Source: a bacterium OM1 bin76 (GTDB lineage Bacteria; Actinomycetota; Acidimicrobiia; Spongiisociales; ZC4RG35). Taken from it: a DNA stretch of 64,000 nt. The position numbers and the translations under genes were made by a program. The DNA lies in NCBI GenBank assembly GCA_002238785.1, contig MPNA01000001.1, forward strand, positions 1 to 64,000, given 5' to 3'. The notes under the pieces are model-generated. The model did not search any database. It had not been told where the DNA came from and worked only from the letters and a program-made list of their open reading frames with translations. This document shows positions 36,735 through 45,203 of this stretch, piece by piece. Numbering within the stretch: the first letter of the stretch is position 1; the number at the start of each line of letters is the position of its first letter.

Positions 36735-37877
36735 TCAGGTCTGCTTGGCGCGACTACTCAACTCCACTGCAAGCACGAGACCGGCTGCGACCAGCACAAA
36801 TCCTGCGGCTGTCACCCACGCGAAACGATATGAGAATTGATCGATCAGAAGACCGAAGAGTGGCGGTCCGATACCTCCTCCGACGTAGAACCCGACCTGG
36901 GTCACCCCTGTGGCACGAGCGGGATCTTTCTGATTCCTGTCAACCACCGCGTGAGCTAGAAGCCCGGACCAACCCGAGACTCCCCCGAACGAGGTCATCG
37001 CTCCGACGAGAACAAGCGTCGGTTGCGCCGTGGTAAGCAGCAAATAGCCTACGCTACCAACAGTCAGAAGCCACACTATGCCAACGTAACCCCTGGTTGA
37101 ACGGCGATCGGCTAACCATCCCCACATGACTCGCATGGCAATGGCTGAAGCACCGCCTGCGGCGAGTAACAATCCGGCAGTAGCCGCGCCGATGCCCGTT
37201 GCGACAGCGAAGGAGACTAGGAAAGCGCTAAGGGCAGAACCGCCGGCCATTGCCAGAGAGGTTGCCAATACCAGCACGACAAGTTCCTTCGGGGGACTGC
37301 CGCCGCCATCTCTTTCAGGGGGCTTGCTGAACCCCTTGAATGATTTCGGCAGCCGTGCCCAAAGGAGAGTCGCACCGCCTGCTGCGATGGCGAAGGCCCA
37401 GCGCCAGCCGATAGTCACCGCAACCGTCGGCACCGCCAATCCCGCCAACAAGGCGGCGAGCGGAATGGCAGCGTGCTTGATGCCTAGTACCGTGGCCCGG
37501 TTGCCTGCAGGCACAGTTCGCGTGATGAAGAGATTCGTAGAAGTCTGCGCTAGTGCGAATCCCAGCCCGGTTCCGATTAGGAAGCCTGCGTACAAGACGG
37601 GACTTCTCCCACCCAGCGCGATACCGGAAAGGGATACAAGAGTGAGAATCACAGCCCAACGCATCGACATCGCTGGGCGTCTTTCGGCAACTCGGCCCAG
37701 CGCAGGGGATGCCAAAGCAGAGCTCACATGGAAGGCGCTCAACATAATGCCGAACCCAGCAGGACCGAGTCCGAATTCGGCGCGTATCTGGACACCCATG
37801 GCACCGGTTAGAAAAACCGGCACAGCACCGAGCGCCACCACGCCGGAGGCGACTGTCGTTACCCGAGCCCGCCTCAT
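36735..37877 (-). CDS. Major facilitator superfamily transporter
   Basis: A 380-residue, 12-helix MFS carrier: GAMGVQIRAEFGLGPAGFG in the first half with the typical loop LGRVAERRPAMSMRW after helix 2, and the matching loop WLADRRSTRGYVG in the second half. Start ATG 37877; the open frame to 37958 lacks family sequence. It sits 125 bases downstream of the amidohydrolase gene in the run from 41589. Substrate unknown; possibly exchange or export of the compound degraded here. Confidence 0.85.
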   Translation of the reverse strand: MRRARVTTVASGVVALGAVPVFLTGAMGVQIRAEFGLGPAGFGIMLSAFHVSSALASPALGRVAERRPAMSMRWAVILTLVSLSGIALGGRSPVLYAGFLIGTGLGFALAQTSTNLFITRTVPAGNRATVLGIKHAAIPLAALLAGLAVPTVAVTIGWRWAFAIAAGGATLLWARLPKSFKGFSKPPERDGGGSPPKELVVLVLATSLAMAGGSALSAFLVSFAVATGIGAATAGLLLAAGGASAIAMRVMWGWLADRRSTRGYVGIVWLLTVGSVGYLLLTTAQPTLVLVGAMTSFGGVSGWSGLLAHAVVDRNQKDPARATGVTQVGFYVGGGIGPPLFGLLIDQFSYRFAWVTAAGFVLVAAGLVLAVELSSRAKQT

Positions 37878-38002
37878 TTGCACACAGCAGGAGTACTGTT
37901 CGCGTAACCTCGGGGTCCAGCCACGCCGTAGCCGCGACACCGCCTCACGACCGTACACTCCCTTCGTGTGAGAACGTCATCCCACGCGCCCTTGATTTCA
38001 CT

Positions 38003-38815
38003 TCACGCGTGGTTGGCGAAGTAGATCCGCTCGGCCGTAGCCCCCAAGACTGAGGCCATCTCATCAGTGTTCAGCAATCGCCCGAGGTACTCCCGTAGGT
38101 ACCCGAAGACATTCGAATACCCTTCCCAATCCGAGCAGCGAGGATGGTCAGAGCCCACCATTACCCGATCCGGCCCGAAAGCATCGAGAGCCATGTCGAT
38201 GAAGGGTGGGATAGCGTCAAAGTCAAATGGTGGACTACGGTGAGGGACCGGTTTGGGGACGAACTCGCCGATCCCAGGCAGTTTCAAAAAGACATTGGCG
38301 TATCGATTCAACGCCAGGACCCGCTTGAAGTCGGCATAAGGAGGAACCGGATCATTGGCCACAAACCCGAGGTGTTCGATGATGAATGGCATCTGTGGAA
38401 AGCGTTCCACCAATCCGGCGAATTCCTCAGACACGAATCCCTTCATGGCATCCGGGCCATGCAAAGCCCACAGGTCCACCAACATGCCCAACGTGTTCGC
38501 CTTCTTCCAAACAGCCAACGGATCTCTGCCTGCTGACCTCTGCATCGGCGTGAGCCGCACCCCAACCACACCCTGGCCCGCCCAGTATTCGAGCTTCTCC
38601 AGACAGTCCGATGCAGCAGTGTCGACAGCGCCCACGATGGCAAACCGCCCCGGGAATCGATCGGAACACTCGACTAGGTAGCTGTTGTCATAGTTGGTGG
38701 ATAGCTGCACCAATACAGCTTTGTCGACATCGGCTCGCTCCATCTGGAACAGGAGTACCTCAACTGGTTCAAACCATGTATCAAGGACATGGCAGTGGGT
38801 ATCTACAGTGAGCAT
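38003..38815 (-). CDS. TIM-barrel amidohydrolase (COG3618/amidohydrolase 2 family)
   Basis: A 270-residue protein with the metal His pair in VDTHCHVLD at the N-terminus, FIIEHLGF and the late Asp in MVGSDHPRCSDWEGY. This family contains lactonases and decarboxylases such as L-fucono-lactonase and ACMSD. Start ATG 38815 fits the family; a longer frame to 38857 overlaps the upstream gene. The gene follows the F420-type oxidoreductase by 16 bases and likely acts on its product or on a lactone. Confidence 0.82.
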   Translation of the reverse strand: MLTVDTHCHVLDTWFEPVEVLLFQMERADVDKAVLVQLSTNYDNSYLVECSDRFPGRFAIVGAVDTAASDCLEKLEYWAGQGVVGVRLTPMQRSAGRDPLAVWKKANTLGMLVDLWALHGPDAMKGFVSEEFAGLVERFPQMPFIIEHLGFVANDPVPPYADFKRVLALNRYANVFLKLPGIGEFVPKPVPHRSPPFDFDAIPPFIDMALDAFGPDRVMVGSDHPRCSDWEGYSNVFGYLREYLGRLLNTDEMASVLGATAERIYFANHA

Positions 38816-38831
38816 CGGTTGACTATTCAGG

Positions 38832-39827
38832 TCACCAGCCCTGCGCGAGGAAGTCAATTAATGCCTTGTCGGCTGCGGCATAGAGGCAATCTACCCCTGC
38901 ACCTTCGTATGCTCGCAGCCGCTCTCTCACCTCATCGTCGTCCCCGTAACAACCGATATTCTCAATGATCTGGTCGGGAACCAGCTTGGACGCCTCCACA
39001 ATGGCGCTTCGGCTGGCCGGCCAACCGCCCACCACCTCTCGGATTCGATCCGCCAACTCCGGGTCGATTCCGGTAGGTCCCGCAACGTGTGGTTGCTGGG
39101 CGATGAACTGTGTGACGACGACCTTGTCCCCAGCGATGGCGGTCGGTTTGTCGTTGGTACGGCGAATGGTGCATGGCTGCACGATATCGATGTCGTCGAG
39201 GCTGCGGCCTGCCGCCTCGGCCCCCACCTGTACCTGCTGAACCTCGTCCCGCGTGGCTTCAACAGTGTGACTGCTGTTCAGGACCACACCGTCGGCAACG
39301 CGACCGGCCAGTCTGAGCATCTGCGGTCCGACGGCGGCCAGGTAGATAGGAACATGGTGTGGACCAGTTGCATTGTGGTCGAGGAACACATCGTCGAACC
39401 GTACATATTCGCCTTCATAGGTGACCGGTTCCCTGCGTTCAAGCAGAAGTCGAATCGCTTCGACGTATTCACGGGCCGCTCGAATGAGTTTGGTCCCGCG
39501 GTCGATGCCAACCTTGGTGGCGATCGGATCCCACCATACACCCAGGCCGAGAATTATCCTTCCCGGCGCCAGGAAGTCCAAGGTGGCAAAGGTCTGTGCG
39601 ATCAGGGCTGGATTGCGAGTAAAGATGGGGAGCACGCCACATCCGACCCTGATGCTCTCCGTGTATGCCGCATATACGGCCATCGGAGTTATCGCATCAT
39701 TGGTGAGACGCCCTTCCGCCATCCAAACTGCATCCACACCAACGTCATCAGCGTATTGAGCCAGGTCGATATTGTTGCGAATTCCGGCACCCGGCAGCTT
39801 GATTCCGAATCTCTTGGGTGTTTTCAT
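38832..39827 (-). CDS. LLM-class (luciferase-like) probable F420-dependent oxidoreductase
   Basis: A 331-residue luciferase-like barrel: VWMAEGRLTNDAITPMAVYAA, RNPALIAQTFATLDFLAPGR, GLGVWWDP and YLAAVGPQMLRLAG, all standard for F420-dependent LLM enzymes (relatives of methylene-H4MPT reductase Mer). It is a clear paralog of 43914-44915. Lies 37 bases after the binding-protein gene. Substrate unknown. Confidence 0.85.
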   Translation of the reverse strand: MKTPKRFGIKLPGAGIRNNIDLAQYADDVGVDAVWMAEGRLTNDAITPMAVYAAYTESIRVGCGVLPIFTRNPALIAQTFATLDFLAPGRIILGLGVWWDPIATKVGIDRGTKLIRAAREYVEAIRLLLERREPVTYEGEYVRFDDVFLDHNATGPHHVPIYLAAVGPQMLRLAGRVADGVVLNSSHTVEATRDEVQQVQVGAEAAGRSLDDIDIVQPCTIRRTNDKPTAIAGDKVVVTQFIAQQPHVAGPTGIDPELADRIREVVGGWPASRSAIVEASKLVPDQIIENIGCYGDDDEVRERLRAYEGAGVDCLYAAADKALIDFLAQGW

Positions 39828-39864
39828 CAGGCTATGCCTTCTCCAGCTCAGCAGTGACTGGTCG

Positions 39865-41589
39865 TCATGGCCGGAGGGTCTCGAAGTTCACGGCCGCTAT
39901 GGATCCGTTGGTTGGTGACCAACTGGCTATCCGGGGACCCTTACCCCAAATCATGTCGGTAGTGGCGATGGGAAGCACCGCGAAGGTGTCGTAGATCAGA
40001 CTGACGGCGCTGCCGGCAAGATCCGCTCTCTTCGCAGGGTCAACTTCAGATCGGTATTGACCGTAGATGTCGTCGAGTGCAGGATCGCCGAAAGCCGCAT
40101 AGAAGCCTCCGACATCCTTGCTGATGACCCCGATCCTCAGGGCGTTCTCAGTGGTTGTGCCAGCCGTAACGAACCAAAGGTGAGTGAATGGCTCGGTGAA
40201 GTACGGCGCCTCGAGGAAATTCGGACGGATTGTGGCGAAGTCTGTGGGCCTCAACTGAGGGCTAAGCCCGGCTATGGTCCAAAAGGCTGCAACAGCTTCC
40301 TGGATCCGCGGAAACTCCGGCGTTGCGCCGAACGCGTATTGGTACATCGTGATCTCTTGGCCGACTAGCCCCAGATCCTGAATTTCTTGCGCGGCGGCAC
40401 CGGGATCGTACGCGTATGGGGTGAGGCTGGGGTCGTGCCCTTCCTGGCTCGGAACCGCTGCGAAGCTGGCGGCAGGCACCGCTGTGCCCTCGGGGTAAAT
40501 AGCGGAAACGATCGCTGCGACATCAACCGCTTTGATGAGAGCTTCGCGGGCAGCTTGGTTGTGATAGAAGAACTCGGTCTTCCAGGGCATGCCAAACGCC
40601 ATGCTCAAAGTCTGGACGCGTTTCGGCCCGGCAATTTCCAGGCCGGCGGCCAGCACGTCGGGAGCCGTAAACGGGTCCATCAACGCAAGATCGGCGTCTC
40701 CGCGCTCTAGGAGAGCCAATCGGCTGGTCGCTTCGGGAGCGAGGACTATGCGAAGAGTCTCGAATCCGGGTATCCGGTCAGGGTTCCAATACTCGGTGTT
40801 CGCATTGAATTCGACGAACTCTCCAATGGCGCGATCGCTGAAGACATAAGGTCCGCTCCCGAGAGGATTCTCGTTGAACCCATCGGCGCCCCCCATCGCT
40901 TCCCAGTGGTGCTTTGGGATGATCGCAAGAGTGTCGTTCACTCTGGTCAGGTCGCGAAGGAACAGAGCGTTTGGCTCCTTGAAGGTCACTTCGAGGCTGT
41001 AGTCGCCCGTGACAACGGCAGAATCGAAGTTATTCTGCATCTTTCCACAGGAGGTGCAGGCAGAGCCTTCACTCGCGTACAACTCGAAACTGAAGGCGAC
41101 GTCCTCAGCGGTAACCTCCACACCGTCGTGGAAGGTCATGCCTTCGCGGAGTTCGATCGTCCAAACCTTGGCGTCCGGGGAGGATTCGACAGCCCTGGCT
41201 GCACCGTTTTCGGTCGTCGGGTTTCCGTTCTCATCCATACCCATGAGGAAATCAAAGGAGTTGCCCCAGTACGGCAAGTCGGGGTTCGAGGACCGGGTCG
41301 GATCAAGGAGTTCATTACCAAAGGTTGGAATCGCGACTGTCACGGTCCCTGTGGGCCCAGTTGCCGGTGGGTCAAGAGTGGTAGACGTGGTTGAAGTCGG
41401 CGGCGCGGTGGTCGCGGCCGATTCTTCGGTTGTAGCCTCCGGCGCAGTGGACGTGGTTGCAGGTGCGGTGGTAGCCGCAGCTTGGGTGGTTGCAGTGGTT
41501 GTGGAGGTTGAGGGTGTGTCCGTTTCACCGTCTCCACAAGCAGCGAAAATAAACAGGAGTGAGGATAAGAGAGCCAGGTACCGTCGCAT
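39865..41589 (-). CDS. ABC transporter substrate-binding lipoprotein, family 5
   Basis: A 574-residue family 5 binding lipoprotein: lipobox FIFAAC near residue 16, a long Thr/Ala/Pro spacer, then GTVTVAIPTFG, LREGMTFHDGVEVTAEDVAF and NPLGSGPYVF in normal order and the C-terminal lobe (EITMYQYAFGATPEFPRIQE onward) last. It therefore serves as an internal contrast to the permuted protein at 5774. ATG 41589 follows GAACTGTAAAA. First gene of the run to the MFS carrier, with two copies of a putative operator upstream. Confidence 0.9.
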   Translation of the reverse strand: MRRYLALLSSLLFIFAACGDGETDTPSTSTTTATTQAAATTAPATTSTAPEATTEESAATTAPPTSTTSTTLDPPATGPTGTVTVAIPTFGNELLDPTRSSNPDLPYWGNSFDFLMGMDENGNPTTENGAARAVESSPDAKVWTIELREGMTFHDGVEVTAEDVAFSFELYASEGSACTSCGKMQNNFDSAVVTGDYSLEVTFKEPNALFLRDLTRVNDTLAIIPKHHWEAMGGADGFNENPLGSGPYVFSDRAIGEFVEFNANTEYWNPDRIPGFETLRIVLAPEATSRLALLERGDADLALMDPFTAPDVLAAGLEIAGPKRVQTLSMAFGMPWKTEFFYHNQAAREALIKAVDVAAIVSAIYPEGTAVPAASFAAVPSQEGHDPSLTPYAYDPGAAAQEIQDLGLVGQEITMYQYAFGATPEFPRIQEAVAAFWTIAGLSPQLRPTDFATIRPNFLEAPYFTEPFTHLWFVTAGTTTENALRIGVISKDVGGFYAAFGDPALDDIYGQYRSEVDPAKRADLAGSAVSLIYDTFAVLPIATTDMIWGKGPRIASWSPTNGSIAAVNFETLRP

Positions 41590-41661
41590 TTTTACAGTTC
41601 TCCATTTCGGGATGGCGCTAACTAGAACCCTAGTAGCAGCCATCTGATCCTGGCCGGTGCC

Positions 41662-41693
41662 GATGCTTCTATGTTTTGCCAAATCGGTGTTTC
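41662..41693. repeat. Shared upstream element, copy 2
   Basis: Reads GATGCTTCTATGTTTTGC then CAAATCGGTG on the plus strand, 73 bases upstream of the binding-protein start. Direct repeat of the next element. Confidence 0.5.
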
Positions 41694-41710
41694 ATGGCTA
41701 TCGAATTCCA

Positions 41711-41740
41711 GATGCTTTTATGTTTCCAAATCGGGTCTTC
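41711..41740. repeat. Shared upstream element, copy 3
   Basis: Reads GATGCTTTTATGTTTCC then AAATCGGGTC on the plus strand, 49 bases centre-to-centre from copy 2. A weaker half-match, TCCAAATTGGGTGG, lies at 41757-41770. Spacing close to five helical turns would suit cooperative regulator binding. Confidence 0.5.
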
Positions 41741-41858
41741 TCGAGGGGTTGGGAGGTCCAAATTGGGTGGTAAGTCTCCCTTGCGTTCTCGATGGCCGAC
41801 GGTTTCATTCTCAACACGGCGTCGTTTCGAACCTCCTCCGGTTTGTCGTACTGTCCTC

Positions 41859-42878
41859 TCAATCCTTGGGATCGAATTGATGACAGGCCACCAGGTGACC
41901 AGGCCGGACTTCGATGAGTTCTGGTCTCTCTGTTACGGTTCTTTCGTAGAAGGTGGGATCGTTGCTCCTTGCTGCCACCGAGACCGGACATCGGGCATAG
42001 AAGGCACAACCGGAAGGGGGCTTAACAGGTGACGGGATGTCGGAAGCCAGTAGACGGGCTGCTTCTTCATCTACCATTGTGGTCGATCGTGAGCCAGCAA
42101 TTAGCGCCTGGGTATAGGGATGCAGCGGGTTTTCGAATAGCTCTTCTGAAGGAGCCACCTCTACAAGTCTCCCCAGATACATCACAGCCACTCTGTCGCT
42201 CAGATAGCGGACGGTCGCAAGGTCGTGAGCGATGAGCAGATACGATATGTGAAAACTGTCTTGGAGATCACGGAGAAGGTTCATGATCTGCGCCCGGATC
42301 GAGACATCGAGTGCTGAGACGGGCTCGTCGAGGATGATTACGGATGGATTGAGCGCCAGTGCACGGGCAACCGCAATTCGCTGACGCATTCCACCACTGA
42401 ACTCATGCGGGTAATGCCTCATGACGGTTGGACTGAGCCCTACGGCCGCCAGGAGTTCCTCAACACGAACCTGAATCTCCGCCTTTGGCAACGGTTGGTT
42501 GATGACTATCGGTTCAGCGATGATCGATCCGGCTCGCTTGCGGGGATTGAGAGAACTCCAGGGGTCCTGGAACACTGCCTGAACCGATGCTCGATAGCGT
42601 CTTAGCTTGGTGCCCCGGAACTTCGCCACGTCCTCCCCCTCGAAGAGGACACGGCCGGACGTGGGCGCGATGAGCCGGAGGATCATTCGAGCAGTGGTCG
42701 TCTTTCCTGATCCGGATTCGCCAACCAGGCTCAAGGTTTCTCGTGGATAGAGGTTGAGCGTCACACCATCTACAGCTCGAACGAACTTCCTCTCCTTCAG
42801 CGGTAACACAGTTCCACTGCCAATTGGAAAGTGTTTTTTTAGGTCTCTAACTCCAATGATGGGGTCGGGATGGTTCAT
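41859..42878 (-). CDS. ABC transporter ATPase, DppF/OppF type
   Basis: A 339-residue ATPase: Walker A GESGSGKTTTARM, signature FSGGMRQRIAVARALA, Walker B VIILDEPVSALD, switch His in LIAHDLATV, then the oligopeptide C-terminal extension with CAFYARCP. Start ATG 42878 overlaps the upstream gene's stop by 4 bases. A longer opening to 42968 is not used. Confidence 0.92.
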   Translation of the reverse strand: MNHPDPIIGVRDLKKHFPIGSGTVLPLKERKFVRAVDGVTLNLYPRETLSLVGESGSGKTTTARMILRLIAPTSGRVLFEGEDVAKFRGTKLRRYRASVQAVFQDPWSSLNPRKRAGSIIAEPIVINQPLPKAEIQVRVEELLAAVGLSPTVMRHYPHEFSGGMRQRIAVARALALNPSVIILDEPVSALDVSIRAQIMNLLRDLQDSFHISYLLIAHDLATVRYLSDRVAVMYLGRLVEVAPSEELFENPLHPYTQALIAGSRSTTMVDEEAARLLASDIPSPVKPPSGCAFYARCPVSVAARSNDPTFYERTVTERPELIEVRPGHLVACHQFDPKD

Positions 42879-43831
42879 TCCAGCAGCCAACAACTCGCGG
42901 AGTGATCGTCGGCGGTGTCGAATTGCAGAGGATATGACTCTCCGCAGCGGTCCATGGCGTACGAGCATCGGGGTTCAAACGTGCATCCCTTCGGTAGATC
43001 GTAGATCGACGGTGGACTCCCCCCGATGGAGTTGAGCCTCTCTCTGCCCCGGTCGACAGACGGAACGGATTCAAGGAGCGCCTGCGTGTAAGGGTGTTGT
43101 GGAGAGGAGAGCAACTCAGCGGTGGGTCCAGTCTCAACGATCTTTCCTGCGTACATGACTGCCACCCTGTCGCACATCTTGGCGATGATGCTGAAGTCAT
43201 GAGTGATGAAAAGGATCGCAAGACCTCGCTCTCTCTGTATTGCTCTTAGGTGAGCCAGAAAGGCAGCCTGCAGCGTAACATCCAACGCGGTGGTTGGTTC
43301 GTCCGCAATGAGCAAATCAGGATCTGCCGCCAACGCGATCGCACCCACTACTCTCTGACGCATACCACCACTGAACTGGTGAGGGTGATCGTCGAGCTTC
43401 GACTCGGGTTCGGGGATGTGTAACTGACGGAGCAACTCGATCACCCGATTGCGCGACGTCGACTTGTCCATGTTGCGATGGAGTCGCAGCGGCTCGCCCA
43501 CCTGCTTGGCAATCGTGACAACGGGATTCAACGACGTCAAGGGATCCTGGAGAATCATCGAAATCCGTTCTCCTCGAACCTTGCGCATCTCCCGTTTCGA
43601 AAGCGTGAGAATGGACTCCCCATCCAGTTCCACCTCACCGCAGACAACCCTTGAGGCAGGCCGCGGATGTAGACCGATGATCGAGAGGGCGGTGATGCTC
43701 TTACCGCACCCCGACTCGCCAACCAACGCCAACGTCTCGCCTCGCTCCAGGTGAAAAGACACACCGTCGACGGCTCGGCCGGTTCCCTGCCTCGTAGTGA
43801 AATGGACCTGAAGGTTGGTAACTCTAAGCAC
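42875..43831 (-). CDS. ABC transporter ATPase, DppD/OppD type
   Basis: A 318-residue ATPase: Walker A GESGCGKSITALS, ILQDPLTSLNPV, signature FSGGMRQRVVGAIALA, Walker B LLIADEPTTALD, switch His in FITHDFSII, and the C-terminal CTFEPRCSYAMDRC segment. Starts with GTG. With 41859-42878 it powers the transporter whose membrane parts are at 31534-33316, about 10 kb away on the same strand. Confidence 0.92.
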   Translation of the reverse strand: MLRVTNLQVHFTTRQGTGRAVDGVSFHLERGETLALVGESGCGKSITALSIIGLHPRPASRVVCGEVELDGESILTLSKREMRKVRGERISMILQDPLTSLNPVVTIAKQVGEPLRLHRNMDKSTSRNRVIELLRQLHIPEPESKLDDHPHQFSGGMRQRVVGAIALAADPDLLIADEPTTALDVTLQAAFLAHLRAIQRERGLAILFITHDFSIIAKMCDRVAVMYAGKIVETGPTAELLSSPQHPYTQALLESVPSVDRGRERLNSIGGSPPSIYDLPKGCTFEPRCSYAMDRCGESYPLQFDTADDHSASCWLLE

Positions 43832-43913
43832 AGCGGTGCTCGTCGGTACGGCGTCCGTGGATGGCTAGTCGACCGTACTCTTCCGGCGAGCTGCACAGCA
43901 TGGAGACATCAAG

Positions 43914-44915
43914 TCACCAGCCTTCCAACATCAGGTCTACTGCTCGGCGCATATACGTGATGTTATCGGGTAGGAGCAAAGGCATCGTGATTCCAGCCGC
44001 CACATACTCACGGATCCTTCCGCGCACTTCGTTGTGGTCACCGTAACACCCGAGGCTTTCGACGAGACTATCGGGTATCAAGTCAGCCGCCCTGATGGCT
44101 TCCCTCTCGGATGAAGGCCAGGACATCATCGATCTCAGACGGGCGACAAGCCGAGGATCGGCTTCAGAGGACCTGGCGATGTGAGCTTGTTCGGCAATGT
44201 ACCGCGCAACATCCGGTTTGTGTCCTGCTATCGCCCTCTCTTTGTTGTTATCGACACGGATCCGCATCATCTTAAGAATGTCGATTTCGTCATAGGAGCG
44301 GCCTACCTTCATCGCTTCCTCGCGGATGACCTCAGCCTCGCGGCGCGTGGCGGCCACAGTGTGACCGCCGTTCAACACGATGCCATCCGCCACGCGGGTA
44401 GCCAAACGCAATAGCTGAGGCCCCACGGCACCTATGTATATACGGATCTTGTGCGTATCATCAACCCGATTCTCCAGCTGAACTTCCCGGAGCCGTACGA
44501 ATTCGCCGTCGTAACTTACGGGACCCTCTGCAGTAAGGAGAAGCCGGATCGATTCGACAACCTCCCGCATGGCCGTAACGGGCTTCTTTAGGCTGAGACC
44601 CACGCGAGTCGCTAACGGGTTCCACCAAGCGCTCAGACCGAGTACTACTCGCCCGGGCGCCAGCGCATGAAGTGTCGCGAATGTCTGAGCAATCAGTGCT
44701 GGATGCCGCGTCCAAATGGGGAGCCCGGCGGTACCTACGCGGATCCGGGCTGTATTGGCTGCGTACACCGAAAGAGGTGTGATCGCATCTCCTGTCAGCC
44801 GTGTTTCGATGGTCCAAAGCGAGTCGACAGACTCGGCATCCGCCAACTTGGCCAATGGAATCGCTTCCCTAATGTGATTGCTCGGCAGAGCCACCGCGAA
44901 GTTGCACTCGGACAT
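43914..44915 (-). CDS. LLM-class (luciferase-like) probable F420-dependent oxidoreductase
   Basis: A 333-residue paralog of 38832-39827: VDSLWTIETRLTGDAITPLS, TRHPALIAQTFATLHALAPGR, LSAWWNPLATRVG, YIGAVGPQLLRLA and a near-identical motif ESLGCYGDHNEVRGR. Two such paralogs in one catabolic block suggest successive or stereospecific hydride steps. It leads the unit LLM, DppD, DppF; the 246-base gap to 45161 should contain its promoter and that of the divergent lipoprotein gene. Confidence 0.85.
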   Translation of the reverse strand: MSECNFAVALPSNHIREAIPLAKLADAESVDSLWTIETRLTGDAITPLSVYAANTARIRVGTAGLPIWTRHPALIAQTFATLHALAPGRVVLGLSAWWNPLATRVGLSLKKPVTAMREVVESIRLLLTAEGPVSYDGEFVRLREVQLENRVDDTHKIRIYIGAVGPQLLRLATRVADGIVLNGGHTVAATRREAEVIREEAMKVGRSYDEIDILKMMRIRVDNNKERAIAGHKPDVARYIAEQAHIARSSEADPRLVARLRSMMSWPSSEREAIRAADLIPDSLVESLGCYGDHNEVRGRIREYVAAGITMPLLLPDNITYMRRAVDLMLEGW

Positions 44916-45161
44916 GCCCCGATGGTACTTACGGACCCATCAGGCGCCCACGAGACAACCACCAGCGATGCGGCAGGGCCGCTTGGCGTCCTTCAGCAAG
45001 ACTGCCTGCGACTTTTCGACAAGTGACCTCCGCGGTCGGGGGACGACACGCGATTTAGTGTCCTAGGCAGGCGAGTTGGAACGGGCGCCCCCTACGAGGT
45101 GACCGCCCAACGGCCGTCCTAGGATTGCAGTAATAGCCATAGTGATGCCTGGAGGACGTGA

Positions 45162-45203
45162 GTGATGCAATGTCTGTTACCAATGATGCAATGTCTGTTA
45201 CCA
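45162..45203 (+). repeat. Exact 21-bp tandem duplication at the start of the lipoprotein gene
   Basis: ATGCAATGTCTGTTACCA occurs twice in a row with a 21-base period, duplicating the first seven codons and offering several in-frame starts at 45162, 45165, 45183 and 45186. Confidence 0.85.
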
